Below are positions 9,542 to 21,059 of a stretch of 31,024 nt of DNA, piece after piece. The position numbers were made by a program, and so were the translations under genes. The notes beneath the pieces were generated by a model, which was not told the origin of the DNA, did not search any database, and worked only from the letters and a program-made list of their open reading frames with translations. The stretch is from Hofstenia miamia (taxonomy: Eukaryota; Xenacoelomorpha; Acoela; Hofsteniidae), in assembly GCA_900660155.1 (NCBI GenBank), contig CABFPE010000234.1:87625-118648 (forward strand), read 5' to 3'. Numbering within the stretch: the first letter of the stretch is position 1; the number at the start of each line of letters is the position of its first letter.

Positions 9542-11040
9542 TATATATAAATATATATGAGCCCTTTGTAATTTCAGTTACAAATTATATAGGCAATCTG
9601 TAATAATGATGGCGATTTCGAAAATATTTTAAGCAATCTTTTCTTATTTTTTAAATAAAAACTATATTTCGCTGGTGCAATGAAAGAGTCATTTGGATAT
9701 AGCATACCTGATGTTGAGCAATGATACAAATAACTTTAGTTTTGTGAAAATTGAAATGAACAAATAATCAGAAAATGTTTTTAAAAAATTACATGATTAG
9801 TGTACATGCATCAACAGTTCTTATGTACCTAAAGTATTAATATACTACCCCTTGTATCCGATTTACCCGCACACACCCGCTGGCGTGACTAATTATTATC
9901 GAGTATTTCATTTGAATGCACATAAATGAACATGATAATGCGCACACATGCACTACAAATTATGGCTAAACAACATGCAAATCATCGAACTATTGAATCA
10001 AGCCTGAAATTCTTCGACCGTGGCACAAACGAGCCCGATATTTTTAATGCTCTGTACGACTATCATGTCTCATAATTTAGTGTGAGGAGGAGCACAGCCT
10101 AGCGTAGAAATTAATATTTAAGGACATATCTTACTAAAGTATTTAAACTACGATTGCAAGAGAGGAATATGTTTTGTCCAATGTAACTCAATCCGAACAG
10201 ATTTCGTTTAAAACCTAACCCAAACGTCATTTTCTAAGTTTCCTCAAGAAACTAGACGTAAACTCGAGCTTATAAATCTCAATGTAATTTTTTTGATACT
10301 GTCAAGCACACTTGTTATATTTAAATGATAATAAAAGAGTTTTCAAGTAGAATACATTAAATCATTTCATTTCTTGAGGAATTCATGATAGATTTTGAGC
10401 TCATATTATGTAATTAGCCATTATTATTCATGTCAATTTCGATCTTTTTATTGGAATAAAATTCCTACCCCAACCCCATTTATTAGCATTACTTAAGAGT
10501 ATGGCCGATCAACGCAACCCATAGTCATCAAAACGAGGCGCACCCCATGTCAAGGCAAGGATTTACGCAACCACTCACAGCCCCGACTTCAAACAACAGA
10601 TGTCTGCTTAGCATTCAAAATCATAGTATATTATAGCAATAATAAATAAAATAACAGTGAGTTATTCGATGATGTTCACTAATGATTTGGAGCAGGCGTA
10701 GAACGGGAGATAAAAACATGCTCAAAACTATAGGTTACAAATGGCTGAATACAACTATAATTCAGTATATAATTTTCACACTGGTACTTGTTAATACAGT
10801 CAAATATGGTAGTTTCAGTATTTATATTATGATTCATGCGCAAAAAACGGAGAAAAACATGGTGGAATGTCAACCTCTCGCAAGGATTTCAGCATTGATT
10901 TTGATTTATTAAATAAATTTATTGTATAAATAAAAAAACAGTGATTAGGTGAATTTTCAAGGTATATTTTTGATACGTTTTCGGGGATTCGAATTGGTTT
11001 CAATTTCAAACATTTTAAGATCGCATTGTATATTTAGTAG
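9541..11040. other. AT-rich stretch without supportable genes
   Basis: A short TA-rich tract (9541-9558) closes the Penelope copy. The remainder holds open frames on both strands around 10680-11009 that overlap each other and show no family signal. No RNA gene or repeat is seen. Confidence 0.4.
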
Positions 11041-11089
11041 TAGTAGTGGACTCTCTTACTGATCATTCGGTTTTTGTTTAGCTCTCAAA

Positions 11090-11719
11090 ATGAATTATTT
11101 AAAGAAGATTTTCAAAGATTACGATTTACTGGATGAATTAATGGAATCAAACAGGAAGCTAAGTAAAACAAAGCTTGCTAATTTTTTTATGCATTAGAAA
11201 AAGAAGATCTCTGACATATTTAAAAATCTTTACTTGCATACTAAACAAAACCTAGTTGTTAAAAGAAAATTCTTTGAGCCAAAGAATATGCATGATGACT
11301 GCACTACTTTGATAGTAGGCGACTCTTGTCTGAAATTTCTGCGTCCTAAATTCTTACTTAGAGATGAAAAAGTAGCAGTACATACCTATCCTTGCATAAA
11401 TTCTAAACAACTTCTTGAAAATTTGGAAAAATACGATATGAAAAACATTAAAACACTCGTGGTTAGTGTTGGGGTTAAAGGTATTATCAACGAAACAGAA
11501 ATTACACAAAATTTAGAAGACATAAAAAACTTACTCGGTAACAGGAATGTTGAAAAAGACACTGGAGAAATTAAATTTAAATATTAACGCAATGGGACAC
11601 ACCTCAGAATTATACTTGTTAAATCAATTCGGTAAGCGCTCAATTTTAAAAGATCCTACCTTACTTCAAAGAAACAGCCACAAAAGTTCGGGAGTTCCAA
11701 GCACCATTTAAAAGACTCT
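11090..11719 (+). pseudogene. LINE ORF1 with SGNH-esterase-like domain
   Basis: From ATG at 11090 the frame reads about 34 residues to an in-frame TAG near 11196, then continues open to 11587. The distal part contains TTLIVGDSCLKFL, a GDS block I as in SGNH/GDSL hydrolases. A hydrophobic strand LVVSVGVKGI follows where block III (GxND) is expected, here degenerate. Such esterase domains are known in ORF1 of CR1/L2-type LINEs. A further segment (about 11590-11710, another frame) encodes GHTSELYLLNQFGKRSIL and extends the protein after a frameshift. It directly precedes the endonuclease-RT region on the same strand and is the first ORF of this LINE. It is inactive. Confidence 0.65.
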
Positions 11720-11847
11720 TTTTCAAAGCAGGATATTAGTAAGTTTAAGTAACCATTAGCATTAGAGAAATACCGTACAATATTTTCTATAAATTAATTC
11801 CCATTAGTAATGATATTCATGTTAATTCTGGACCTAACACTGCTAAG

Positions 11848-12720
11848 GTGTTTGAGCAAGCTGAAATTAGGAAAATACTTCATTTTGCTATTAGGAAGCT
11901 AAAAATTGTATGCCTTAATGCCCATGATTTGAGAAATTCTTATGCTAATTTCGTTATTCTCTTCAATTCACTCGGTTTAAAAGTGACGTTGATCTGCATT
12001 TCTGGAATTCTTCCCCACATACTTTGGATATATTTCCAAAATGTCACAATAAATTGGAAGGGGGGTTGTTGGTTATGGCACCTAAGTACCTTAAATTCAG
12101 GCACAACACTAACATTGAATTGGATCATGATGTATTTGAAACTCTTTGACTAGAGTCTCATTACTCTGGTAAACCCCTAATAAATTTTTCCTATACACCA
12201 CATAAAAAATACCAAAAACAATCCTTTAGATTTCAAGTCTCTGAAATTTTCTCAATTACCGCACTGTGATAACATTTAAATTTGCGCCGATTTTAAAACA
12301 AACTATTTTGATAATAATAATCTTACCTAATAGAAAGCTTCTCGAAAGAACACGCTTTGCATAATTGTAATACCGAAATTCCTACACGCATTACAGGTTC
12401 CAGTAAGACATTGATTGACTACATATTTACTTGTTGTGAGAAATACAGGAACAGATTCTATTGTTTTACCTGTCATTTAGTGATTACAATATCTCGTTAA
12501 TTGTTGACAATTTAATTTACACTATGATTTCTCCTCTGAAAACAAATGTAATAAAACGCTCAACCAGGAACTTTAAAACTACGGTATTACTTAAGTATCT
12601 TGGCTATATTAACTGGAATACGATGTATGCAATCCAAAACATTGATGATATGCTTGAATGGTATTTGTCTAAAATATAGGCTGTAACTAACATTTTTGTT
12701 TCTCTCAAATCATTTGCAGA
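11848..12720 (+). pseudogene. LINE ORF2, AP-endonuclease domain (frame-broken)
   Basis: The domain opens with KLKIVCLNAHDLRNSYANFV, the usual first strand (N-A-x-x-L-R-N) of APE-type endonucleases in CR1/L2 LINEs. After a frameshift come GGLLVMAPKYLKFRH and a D-x-D-V-F-E-T-L segment near 12050-12150. Near 12350-12430 follows HNCNTEIPTRITGSSKTLID, the conserved endonuclease C-terminal T-R-x-T-x-S-S-x-T-L-I-D box. The SDYNISLI segment near 12477 stands where the catalytic SDH is expected (H to Y). The 12540-12680 region encodes the linker to the RT. Frame changes and stops show decay. Confidence 0.8.
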
Positions 12721-12839
12721 AAATGATAAATAGCAGTTTACGAATTCATTCTGCAAGAAACTATCTGTTTCCAATTCAAATATTGAACAAATGATTTTCT
12801 CTAGTAACACATGCATAACGAATACTAGAGAAATTGCAG

Positions 12840-14395
12840 AATACATGAATTCCGTTTTTATAAGAATTGGACAATTTAACGGGAAAAATGTTGTTTATTG
12901 TGAAATAATACAACCTAAATCTAATAAATTTTTTTTAATCTTTTAACTGAATATCAAGTCAAGAAAAATATTGACTCAACACCCTTAAATCTAAAGATCC
13001 TTTAACAGTTCCCAATTTCATACATAAACTAGCATTTATGAAAACGCTTCCCATATTAACATTAATTTTAAACTCATGCATAAAGTACTCATATTTTCCG
13101 AGTATAATAAAGTACTCTGTAGTCACTCCCATTTATAAATTAAAGATCGCACAAATTGTTGCAATTAAAGTCCAATTTCGGTCACACATATATTGACAAA
13201 AATTTTCAAAAAAGTTTATGGTCAAATGCAATGTTATGTAGCAGAAAATAATTTATCACCAAGCCAATTTGGCTTTCGCAGAAAGCATTCTGCAACTGAT
13301 GCATTAATGTCTGGGCTAGAAACCTGGAGCAAAAAACTTAACAATAATGAATACGTCATTGTGCTTTTCTTAGATCTATCTAAAGCTTTTGATAGCATGT
13401 CACATGATATTCTTATATTTACTCAAATATGGTTTCAGTATTATTGTAATGAAACTAATTCCTTAGCAATCGCTTCCAAGCAGTTAAGTTAAATAGCTAC
13501 ACTTCAAAGTACCTTAAAGTCGTACAAGGTATTCCGCAGGGATCAATTTTGTGACCGCTATTATTCAACATATTTCTAAATGATATTTCACATTGCTTAA
13601 AATACGCCAAGCTCATTCATTATGCTGATGATACTTGCATCTATTCTGACAACAAGTCTAGACTAACAAGCTTCAAACTTCTAAATAATGAACTCATTAA
13701 CATTAAGACATGATTTGATAAAAATAAATTGCAGTCTAATCTGAGTAAGTCTCAATTTATCATGTTACAATCTTCTCTAACTACCAAAAAATGATCTAAA
13801 TTTGAAGCTTAATAGCCTAGCTATCTTGGTGTAACTTTTAACAATAATCTGAGCTTTGATGAGTTCTTGGATACAACAATTCGTAAAATGGATTGCTTAA
13901 GGTCAAGGATTAATGAGGTAAAATGGCTCTTTCCCAAATCATTTCTAATTAACTACATTCGCAGGAACATTTATGGCATTGTTAGCTATGGTTGTATTTT
14001 TACAAATGGTAGTTACATTTTAAAATGGAACAAAATAGAAAAGCCATTGAACTGGATAGTGGAACTAATTGCTGATCTCCCAAGGGTTACACATGTAACT
14101 CCATATTATGTTCTATGCAATATTATGAAACCAACAAAGAATATTATGTATCTTGCGTACCTGTATTTCATAAATATTGTAGTGGGGAACAATGATGCTT
14201 TCAGCTGCGATTAAGTATTAACTCAATAAAAGAACTAATAAATATCTTAAAAAAGTCCTCATTAATAAGAGTCATGGGAATATTCCTTTTTTATTAAGGC
14301 ATCAATGATTTACAATGACATGCCATTGGAATACAGAATCCAGGTTAAGCGGAAAAAACTTATTCAAAATTATTTTTTTCAAAATTCACCATACT
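12840..14395 (+). pseudogene. LINE ORF2, reverse transcriptase domain (frame-broken)
   Basis: Conserved RT blocks appear in order: FPSIIKYSVVTPIYK (about 13095-13140), LSPSQFGFRRKHSATDAL (in the 13193-13492 frame), the palm A block VIVLFLDLSKAFDSM, GIPQGSIL-x-PLLFNIFLNDI near 13530-13585 with one stop, and HYADDTCIY (catalytic YADD) near 13618-13650. The thumb follows with SYLGVTFNNNLSF and the open frame 13867-14214. The C-terminal YNDMPLEYRIQ near 14305-14340 is the usual LINE end. Catalytic aspartates are retained, but stops (for example after GSIL) and a frameshift break the protein. Order and motifs fit a CR1/L2-like LINE with esterase ORF1. Neither a poly-A nor a short 3' repeat tail is obvious. 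Confidence 0.85.
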
Positions 14396-14559
14396 GGGAA
14401 AGAGTACAGCCTAAATTTTCATGTTACTTAAGTTTCATAACTCTCACTCTAATGCAAGTGCTTATTTAAATTTTTTTTCTGTAGTTTATAGTATACAATA
14501 AATTACTGTGAATAGTAGTAGAAATGCACAAACAATAAAGTTACCTGTACCAGACTACT

Positions 14560-14960
14560 TACTGACGACTTAATAATCTAAAAAATTGGTTTGATAAAAA
14601 CGAGCTTTGATTGAACGTTAACACATCTCAATTTATGATTTTGCATACATTACGGAAGTTTCGCAAACTTGCTAGGTTTAACTCAACCATAACTACTACC
14701 AGAAATGTTTTTCCAAAAACATTCTTTATCAATTACTATCGTGCAAATTTATACGGAATAATCAGTTACGGATCACAACTTACTTTAGAGAAATACATAA
14801 CTAAGTGGAACAAAATTGATAAATTATCAAATTAGGCTATAGAAAAAATTGCCAATGTTCCCAGGTTTATCAAATGTAACAAAATTCGATAGACATTGAA
14901 ATTATGGCATTTCCATTTAAAGTTCAATCCAAGAGTGAAAACGTTTACTAAGATCAATAG
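14560..14960 (+). pseudogene. Second, truncated LINE RT thumb fragment
   Basis: Reads LKNWFDKNEL then, after a stop, VNTSQFMILH, an internal deletion, and TFFINYYRANLYGIISYGS with the T-K-W-N-K-I-D segment. These correspond to the same region of the LINE just upstream (WFDKNKLQ, SQFIML, INYIRRNIYGIVSYG). The sequences are clearly diverged, so this is a separate relative and not a recent duplicate. It lies 170 bp beyond the first LINE, on the same strand. Confidence 0.75.
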
Positions 14961-15570
14961 AATTAAAAACATATCAAAAACATTAAAATCATATGGTGCT
15001 TATCGATATCAGTATTGCTCTTTAGTAGTTTATAGTTGATGAATAATAAATCATTTTAAACAGTAAATAGATTTATTCACTAAAAATAAATATATAAAAA
15101 TAATGCAAATACACTATTTATAGTAATCAAAATTGTTACAGCAACTACAAAGAACAAATCTTGAGGAAGATAGGATTTCTTCATATTTATCAACAAACAT
15201 ACGCCAGAACCATAATCGTAATTGAGATCGAACTAATTTAGGTTTGTCAAATAAATTTATGTCGCTTTTCAAATGTACAAAACAAAAAAAATACAGCATT
15301 TCCAATTGCATTCTTATTTTTATTCGCTTACGTCAGAGTAGCTGACATTGTGAATTCGACTTAAATAAAGAATTCTCGTAAAATTTAGCAGCATCTATGC
15401 TCAAATTGCTTTTTCTTAATCTTGAATCTCGAATTACAATTTCTCATATCTCGAAGTTCATTTTCTCGAATGTCGTTCACGAAAACGTATCTTGAACACT
15501 TTATAATTAATGTATAAATATTTAAAAACCGCCATAAAAATATGCGATGCTGATATCAAATTTAATATCT
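14961..15570. other. AT-rich stretch
   Basis: A 65-codon minus-strand frame at 15114-15311 is open but unrecognised (LRLWFWRMFVDKYEE). I do not call it a gene. Nothing else is supportable. Confidence 0.3.
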
Positions 15571-15574
15571 AGGC

Positions 15575-15935
15575 GGTTGTGTAATTTAGGGATTTGAGAA
15601 AATTTGGAAAGTTTCGTTTGGTAATTTCGGGAGTTGAAAACTAAAATTTGCTCAATAGTAAATTGAAAAAAATTGGGAAATTGTGGTTTGGGAATTTCGG
15701 AACTTGAAAATTCAAAATTGCTTAAAAATAATTAAATAAATTGGGAATGCTTGGGAACTTGAAAACCTAAAATGGTTTTATATCGATTAAAAAGTTGGGA
15801 AAGTTTGTAAACCTTAATCAAAATATTCCTAATCGATATAAGCTTTCACAAACTTTTTAATCAACATAAAAAAATTTAAGATTCAAGTTCCAAAATTCAC
15901 CAAACTTTTCGAAACTTTCCCAAATCTCTAATCTA
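15575..15935. repeat. Foldback element with internal ~85-bp repeats
   Basis: The left half contains about three tandem versions of a unit with TTGGGAAA, AATTTCGG and ACTTGAAAA (starting near 15600, 15675 and 15750). The right half (about 15830-15935) carries the same words in reverse complement (TTCAAGTTCCAAAATTCACC, CGAAACTTTCCCAAAT). An inner pair, ATATCGATTAAAAAGTT near 15781 and TAATCGATAT near 15831, marks the turn. The whole can fold into an imperfect hairpin. It is non-coding and probably a MITE or foldback transposon remnant. Confidence 0.7.
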
Positions 15936-17197
15936 CACATCAATTTTGAGTTCGAGCGAGGTTTCAATCATTGCCATAAAAAATACTACTTAACTATTAT
16001 AATTGACTAATGACAATCTACAACAAAATGTCAAATGATAAGTGTGTAAATCACAAATTGCCCAAACATATTTGTATAAATTTGAATATGCAATATGTTG
16101 ACTATTTTGAGATATTGATATGTTACGTCAAAAAGAATGAATGTCATTATTGCCACATATTTTTGTGTCTGTAAATGCTTGAAATCAATTGGTGAAGGCA
16201 ATAAATCAAGTTAGAAAACATTGTTATGAAATATAAATTGGCTAGTGAAGCTGCATCTGATCTAACCATCACCTAATGTGGCATCAGCATGGAAATCTGC
16301 AATGATTAACACCAGGATTTGCTGATGTCTCAGTAATTAATTGCCTGACTCCAGTGCTAAATGAGCCTATCCCTACGAAAAGTTAAAGGTAGGTGAGAGA
16401 TCAGGTAAGAGGAAGGTGCATGGCCACACTCAGCAAACCTGATACAGAGAACCTTAATAGAAAGAGTCCTGATAGACAGCAGCCCTAATTTAAATAAAGA
16501 GAGAGAGAGTCCCTATAAGTTCTTGATGGCAAAGTGTACCCTACATGTTTGGATACCTAAATTTAGTGCAGGCCTCAGATCAAGCAATTTAGGTGCTACA
16601 ATAAAATAAAGTAAACATAGCAAATGACAAGCAGTTTGGTAAAGTCCTACACCTAGACCTGCCAAAGTGCTGTAGTGATGAACTTGTAAAGCTGTACCTG
16701 AACAAGGCATCCCCAGCAACAATTAGATAATTTTTAAATAAATTACATATGCAACTAAAAGCAAGGAATAGTAAATTCTATTAAACTTTGGATAACAAAA
16801 TAAAAATATTTAAACAGAAAACCAGATATTTCATCAACAAAAGTAACACTAAAAGCATACCATGAATTATGAGTAAACACTAACAGGTCCCTTGTTAACC
16901 TTTTGCACAGTAATCAACTAATATCAGAAATACTGTGCTGCAGATGATTTAAATGTTCAAAATAGCACAGATTGTCTAGCAATTAATACATCAATCAAGG
17001 CAATTACAAATTCATGTAAATATATTGTACAATAAATATTTATTAATTTCGAAATACTAATTACAGAAATGCTATTAAGGTATTGGTTGATGCCACATGC
17101 CCTCCTAAACTGGGCTATTTCAATCCACCTGTTCAATGATGTCCACCTGTGTGAGTTGCTGTGCATGTTGTAACAACAAGATAGCACATTGATAACT
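15936..17197. other. Unassigned stretch with a composition change near 16,200
   Basis: From about 16,200 the DNA becomes less AT-rich and visibly poor in CpG but rich in TG/CA, like the decayed LTR elements to the right. It could hold the 3' LTR of the minus-strand element whose ORF B ends at 17198, but I find no TGT...ACA ends or match to the 24,857-23,952 LTR. Open frames at 16513-16722 and 16957-17187 have no family signal. A short GA run lies at 16498-16509. Confidence 0.35.
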
Positions 17198-18055
17198 CTA
17201 AATTAAGATATCAGAGAATTCTGTTGAACAACTTGCATAGCAGATTGATTCTAATTCTGTTGTAAGAGTTTTAGTAAATTTGTAAAACTTTGGGTTGATC
17301 ATTTGTGTAGATATCAGTAGGGCATTTGGTAGTAAATTGATTTTTCTGGTAAAAATATTGTAAAATTTGTAGTAGAGACATAATCCTTTTAAAGAAATGA
17401 GTAATGTCATGTGAGCATCAATGGTGGAGGCATGAGCTTCATCTTTTTTGATTGTAGTATCTGGATAGAAGAATTTAAAGAAAGAATATAAATTAGTATG
17501 AGATTTAATGTTATCAAAATATATTGATATGTGTTCATTGAGTATCTCCTCTGTAACTAGATCAGGTTTGTTAATTTTGGCATGCACCATTGTTGTTTGA
17601 ATTAAATTGGACAAGAGGAGGCCATTCATCCTGGAAAATAAGATAAAAGTTTTAGATGGAAGCTTTGTGAGGGAATGTTTGAGGTGATCAATTTGATCAG
17701 CTACAGGCTTACCATTTCTGAAGACATACTCTAGTGTCATATGACCATTAGTCTAGAGGCATGAGGTGTTATCATTTCCAATCAATTTTTGACCACTCTG
17801 CTTGTATTTTTCCAAGTGTAAGGTTGTAATGAGATTGCCTAGATTGTTAATGTACTGGTCATCTTCAGTTAGTGGAATGTATATACAGTGTGTTTTCTTG
17901 TGAGATGATCTCCATGCCTGTTGTATAATAGTGGTGTGGATGAGTGGACTGGGGATACAGTAATTGTTTTCTGTTTCAATCAGTTCTTCCACAGAGATAT
18001 CAGTAGTATGAGTTATTGTAGTCTCACTTGGGGATTTTTGGTGATTATTATTTCT
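17198..18055 (-). pseudogene. Accessory ORF B remnant, older diverged copy (DnaQ-like exonuclease motif)
   Basis: The minus-strand frame runs from about 18055 to 17198 with a single in-frame TAG (17753-17755). It aligns along its length with the younger ORF B at 25401-27275. Shared features, in order, are an ENxxCIPxP segment, a KKL/QKL-x-G/D-N segment, a DGK/NGK turn and a strand xxILFxxxxxL. Then comes the well conserved block A-H-x-S-x-x-D-A-x-M-T-L with an LKG-x-x-LY-x-x-FY-x-x-FTR tail. H-x4-D is the third motif of DEDDh (DnaQ-like) exonucleases. The DxE seen in the younger copy is not obvious here, and the motif II aspartate is replaced. The frame also reads through the position where the younger copy has TGA. 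Upstream it abuts the truncated plus-strand LTR, so its N-terminal part and any ORF A are missing. Confidence 0.65.
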
Positions 18056-18059
18056 TGAT

Positions 18060-18479
18060 TTTCTTTCATTCAATTTGAACAAATACATGCACAAATAATT
18101 GATTATGCTGTGATGATATTATGCTGTTGGTTAATAAGAATGCATGGCAACTACATGCTATTATTTAGTGAGCTGAGAGATAATAATGCAAATGAGATAT
18201 TTATTTTTAGTAATGAGATACATAATAACATGTGAGACAATTAGGGTAGCACCAATCATGCAAGTTAAGCACTTCTCTTTTTAGATAGCAGTTTGGCTGG
18301 AAGCTGGAGTTTACCTAAAAAATTATTAGTTACTTGGATGAATTACTGATGTTTATTCTAAAAATTCTCTATGTTAATTTGTAGGAATCAGGGCTGTTAT
18401 GATAAGGTCACTTCTGCAACCTTGTGCCATGACAATGAGTTCTGTAGTGTAACTAGAGTTCCCAGCCTGTGATTGTACA
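18060..18479 (+). mobile_element. Truncated 5' LTR of the plus-strand gypsy-class element
   Basis: The segment is homologous, in opposite orientation, to the last ~420 bp of the LTR at 24,857-23,952. Shared landmarks are the TGATGAT/CTGTTGG start region, TTATTTAGTGAGCTGAG, GGGTAGCACCA, TGGCTGGAAGC, ACTTGGATGAATTAC, and the end AGCCTGTGATTGTACA (AGCCCGTGATTCTACA in the younger LTR). The right end is fixed by the primer site that starts at the next base. The 5' part of the LTR, including promoter and enhancer, is missing; the break meets the older ORF B remnant. Confidence 0.8.
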
Positions 18480-18497
18480 TGGTGACTGTGACAGGAT
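18480..18497 (+). promoter_or_regulatory. Primer-binding site, tRNA-Arg-like
   Basis: TGGTGACTGTGACAGGAT starts directly after the CA end of the LTR. It matches TGGCGACCGTGACAGGA, the complement of the 3' end of an animal arginine tRNA of the ..CCTGTCACGGTCG-CCA type as I recall it. The two mismatches are C-to-T changes at CpG sites, as expected from the decay seen in the rest of the element. Minus-strand DNA synthesis would have started here. Confidence 0.65.
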
Positions 18498-18849
18498 CCT
18501 GAACAACTGTGTCAGGGGATTGATGTTTGGATATGTACTTCAGCCATGAAGCCTGTGTGCCTACTCTCAATCTTTTGATGGTCACTTGATGTTCTCAACT
18601 TGTTGTTTTGGTGTTACTTGATTAAGTATTTTTTGTCTCTGTGCTTTTACTTTTTAGATTTATTACTGAATACTGCAGTACTCTTTTTTTCTGTTTGTTC
18701 TTCCTGTTCTGAAAATTCTACATGTTGTTTGTTGTGGAGAATGCTCCCCACTGTCAGTTTATCTAGTTATTTGAAAAGTGTTATTTTTCTTGTTTATTAC
18801 TAAATTGATTCTAATTGTACAGTTGTTTGTTCTCCTCATTTTGGGACTC

Positions 18850-20340
18850 CTATGCAGAGTATCCCCTGTACAAGCATAGGTAGCCCAAATGATACCCATT
18901 GTACCATTAAATTACTCTTTAATTTATCATTACCAAATTCTCCTAGTCAAGTTTCTCAGAGAAATGATCATCAAATTTTGATTACTCTGAATGGAAATCA
19001 AGCATCTAAAAGATTCATTGTCTCAACAAGTTGCAATGCCAATAGAAAGTGAGCACCATGTCAAGTCTCTGCAAGTGGAGCTCAACACTCAGCATGTTGC
19101 CTTTCAAAAGATGGAAAGACAAATGTTGGAATCCACCATAGCTTTAGAGATATAGATACATGAATTAAATGCCACTAAGAAGTAGTGAGGATCTTCCTTT
19201 GCCTAGGCATATGTCTAAGAACTATGTTATCCATGTTGCACTGCAGGAGGTGCTTCACAATCTTGGTGAGAAAATTAGAAATCAGTTTGCTCAAATGTTA
19301 TTGTCTCAATCAGAAATTGTTACCAATTATAGAAATGAACAGTCTACAATGTCAACTCTGAGCTCTGCGTCATTTTGTACTTCATTTACCAATTGTAACC
19401 CCACTTTTACTAAGTCTGCAATTACTAATATATCTATTTTATCTACTGTTGCTACTCCTCAGGCATGCCCTGTTTCAGCCCTCCACACTCCAGTTAACAT
19501 TGCTGTAGTACCTATGATTCATGAACATATAAGTGATGGAAGCCCTAACTTAGTGTACCCATCAGGTCTGCAACAAGTAGTTGACCATTGTATATGAAGT
19601 TGATTCTTCCCCATGAATTGAGCAGTGGACAGGAACTGTTCACAAAGCACTCAGTCATTTTATGAATGGTTTTTCTTGTTTGAACTAACAAGAAACAATA
19701 CTGGAAATCTCAAGAAGCCACCATATCCCAGTTCCTGTTGTACCTCAGTGGATTGGCCTACAACCAATACATGATGCTTGATCATGTAATTAAAACAGAC
19801 TACCAGTTATTAGTTGGTTTCTTTGAAGACCATTATATAGCTCCACATATTAAACATCAATATAAAATCTTACTATGTGATATGTCTTTTAAGATAGGTG
19901 ATGCCATTTGAAATTATATCACCCAAGTGGAATGTTTGTTTCAGCTTAGCAGTTTGTCTTCAGCATACTCTAGAGACAATCTCTTTTCTTACATATGTCA
20001 GGGTTTTTCCCCTATATTTGTAATCATCTTGAGGTAAAATGTGATTCTGAAGACAGTTTGCATGATATTATTCAGAAAGCTATAAGCATTGTCTATATGA
20101 TCCACAATTTGAACCATATTGATAAAGATGTCACTGAATTAATGGAATCCAAGAGCAAACCTGAATCAAGTAAGCACAAATCAAAGGAAAGCAGGTTTTT
20201 CAACAAAGCCCCCTTCAAAAGGAATTTGTTATGGTGTTGGTCTGTTGCTTCTGATGTGGGCAAAAGGGACATTTGAGAAACAGTTGTAGTGTCACTATAC
20301 AGCTAAATTTAGTAGATTTGATTAATGATGAAATGCCACC
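18850..20340 (+). pseudogene. gag: gag region of the older gypsy-class element (decayed)
   Basis: The region is coding-like in fragments across frames. A coiled-coil-like stretch near 19040-19160 (SLQVELNTQHVAFQKMERQM) is followed by open frames at 19169-19597 and 19995-20276. The capsid-like segment near 19730-19950 reads FLLYLSGLAYNQYMMLDHV and LVGFFEDHYI, then SFKIGDAI-x-NYITQVE, the usual Ty3-type capsid pattern with a short G-(D/E)-x-(I/V) motif. Near 20,220-20,280 cysteine and K/R-rich residues stand where a CCHC nucleocapsid knuckle is expected, but the knuckle is not intact. Stops are mostly TGA and TAG at former CpG or TGG positions. The start codon is not certain. Confidence 0.6.
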
Positions 20341-20361
20341 CAAGAATTTAAATTAAGGGAA

Positions 20362-20757
20362 GTGCTGCCTCCTGGAAAACATGCACAGGACATCCTTGTT
20401 ATCACCAGTTTAATAAGGAAGAAAATAATCCTTGTGGAGTTAAATGGACACCTAGTCAATGCAACTATTGATACTGGAGCAGCAGCATCTATAATCAGCA
20501 ACAAATGTTACACAGAAATGCGAATTCATAAGGAGACATTTGAAGTTGACTTGGTTGTAGTAGACAAATCAAATCATCAATTACCCTATGATCTCATATT
20601 AAGAAATGATTTTTTGGAGTGTAATGCCTTCATAATTAACTATAAGAGCAATATGATCTCTATTAAGGATCAAGAAGCACCTCAACTCACCACTATTCAA
20701 GAACAGGAAATATATTTTAAACTAACTGAGCCCATGTATTTGGAAGCAAAACATTAG
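20362..20757 (+). pseudogene. pol: Retroviral-type aspartic protease region of pol
   Basis: The open frame of about 131 codons contains ATIDTGAAASIISNKCY near residues 33-49. D-T-G-A is the active site of retropepsins, with the usual preceding hydrophobic strand LVELNGHLVNATI. A second hydrophobic-G-like segment near residues 73-85 (PYDLILRNDFLE, corresponding to the ILG-x-DFL region) is recognisable. The enzyme works as a dimer that cleaves Gag-Pol. This domain frame is intact, unlike gag and RT around it. No independent start is expected, since protease is normally made as part of a polyprotein. Confidence 0.75.
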
Positions 20758-21059
20758 ACAAGGGCTGCTGTCTTACTGAAATCAATATGAATGGGGATGT
20801 AATGGTAGCTGGCCTGTGCCATGTTTGATGTGGAAAAACCTATGTGACAATTTTGAATAGTTCTAAATTTCCTGTAAAATTTGATACTTCCCATTTGGAA
20901 ATAGTGGTTGTGCCAGTACAAATAGAAAGTGTCAACACCTCTTGCCTCTTGATATATACAGCTATTCATGATCTTGAAGAGCCCTCAAGCACTGTAAAAA
21001 TCCCTACTCTGACTGGAAACACCCATCCATATCTGAATGATGCAGAGAAGTGATCACTG

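Noticed and set aside
10679..11009. Overlapping 60-76 codon ORFs on both strands
   Set aside because: They overlap each other on opposite strands, show no motif, and are expected by chance in AT-rich DNA.
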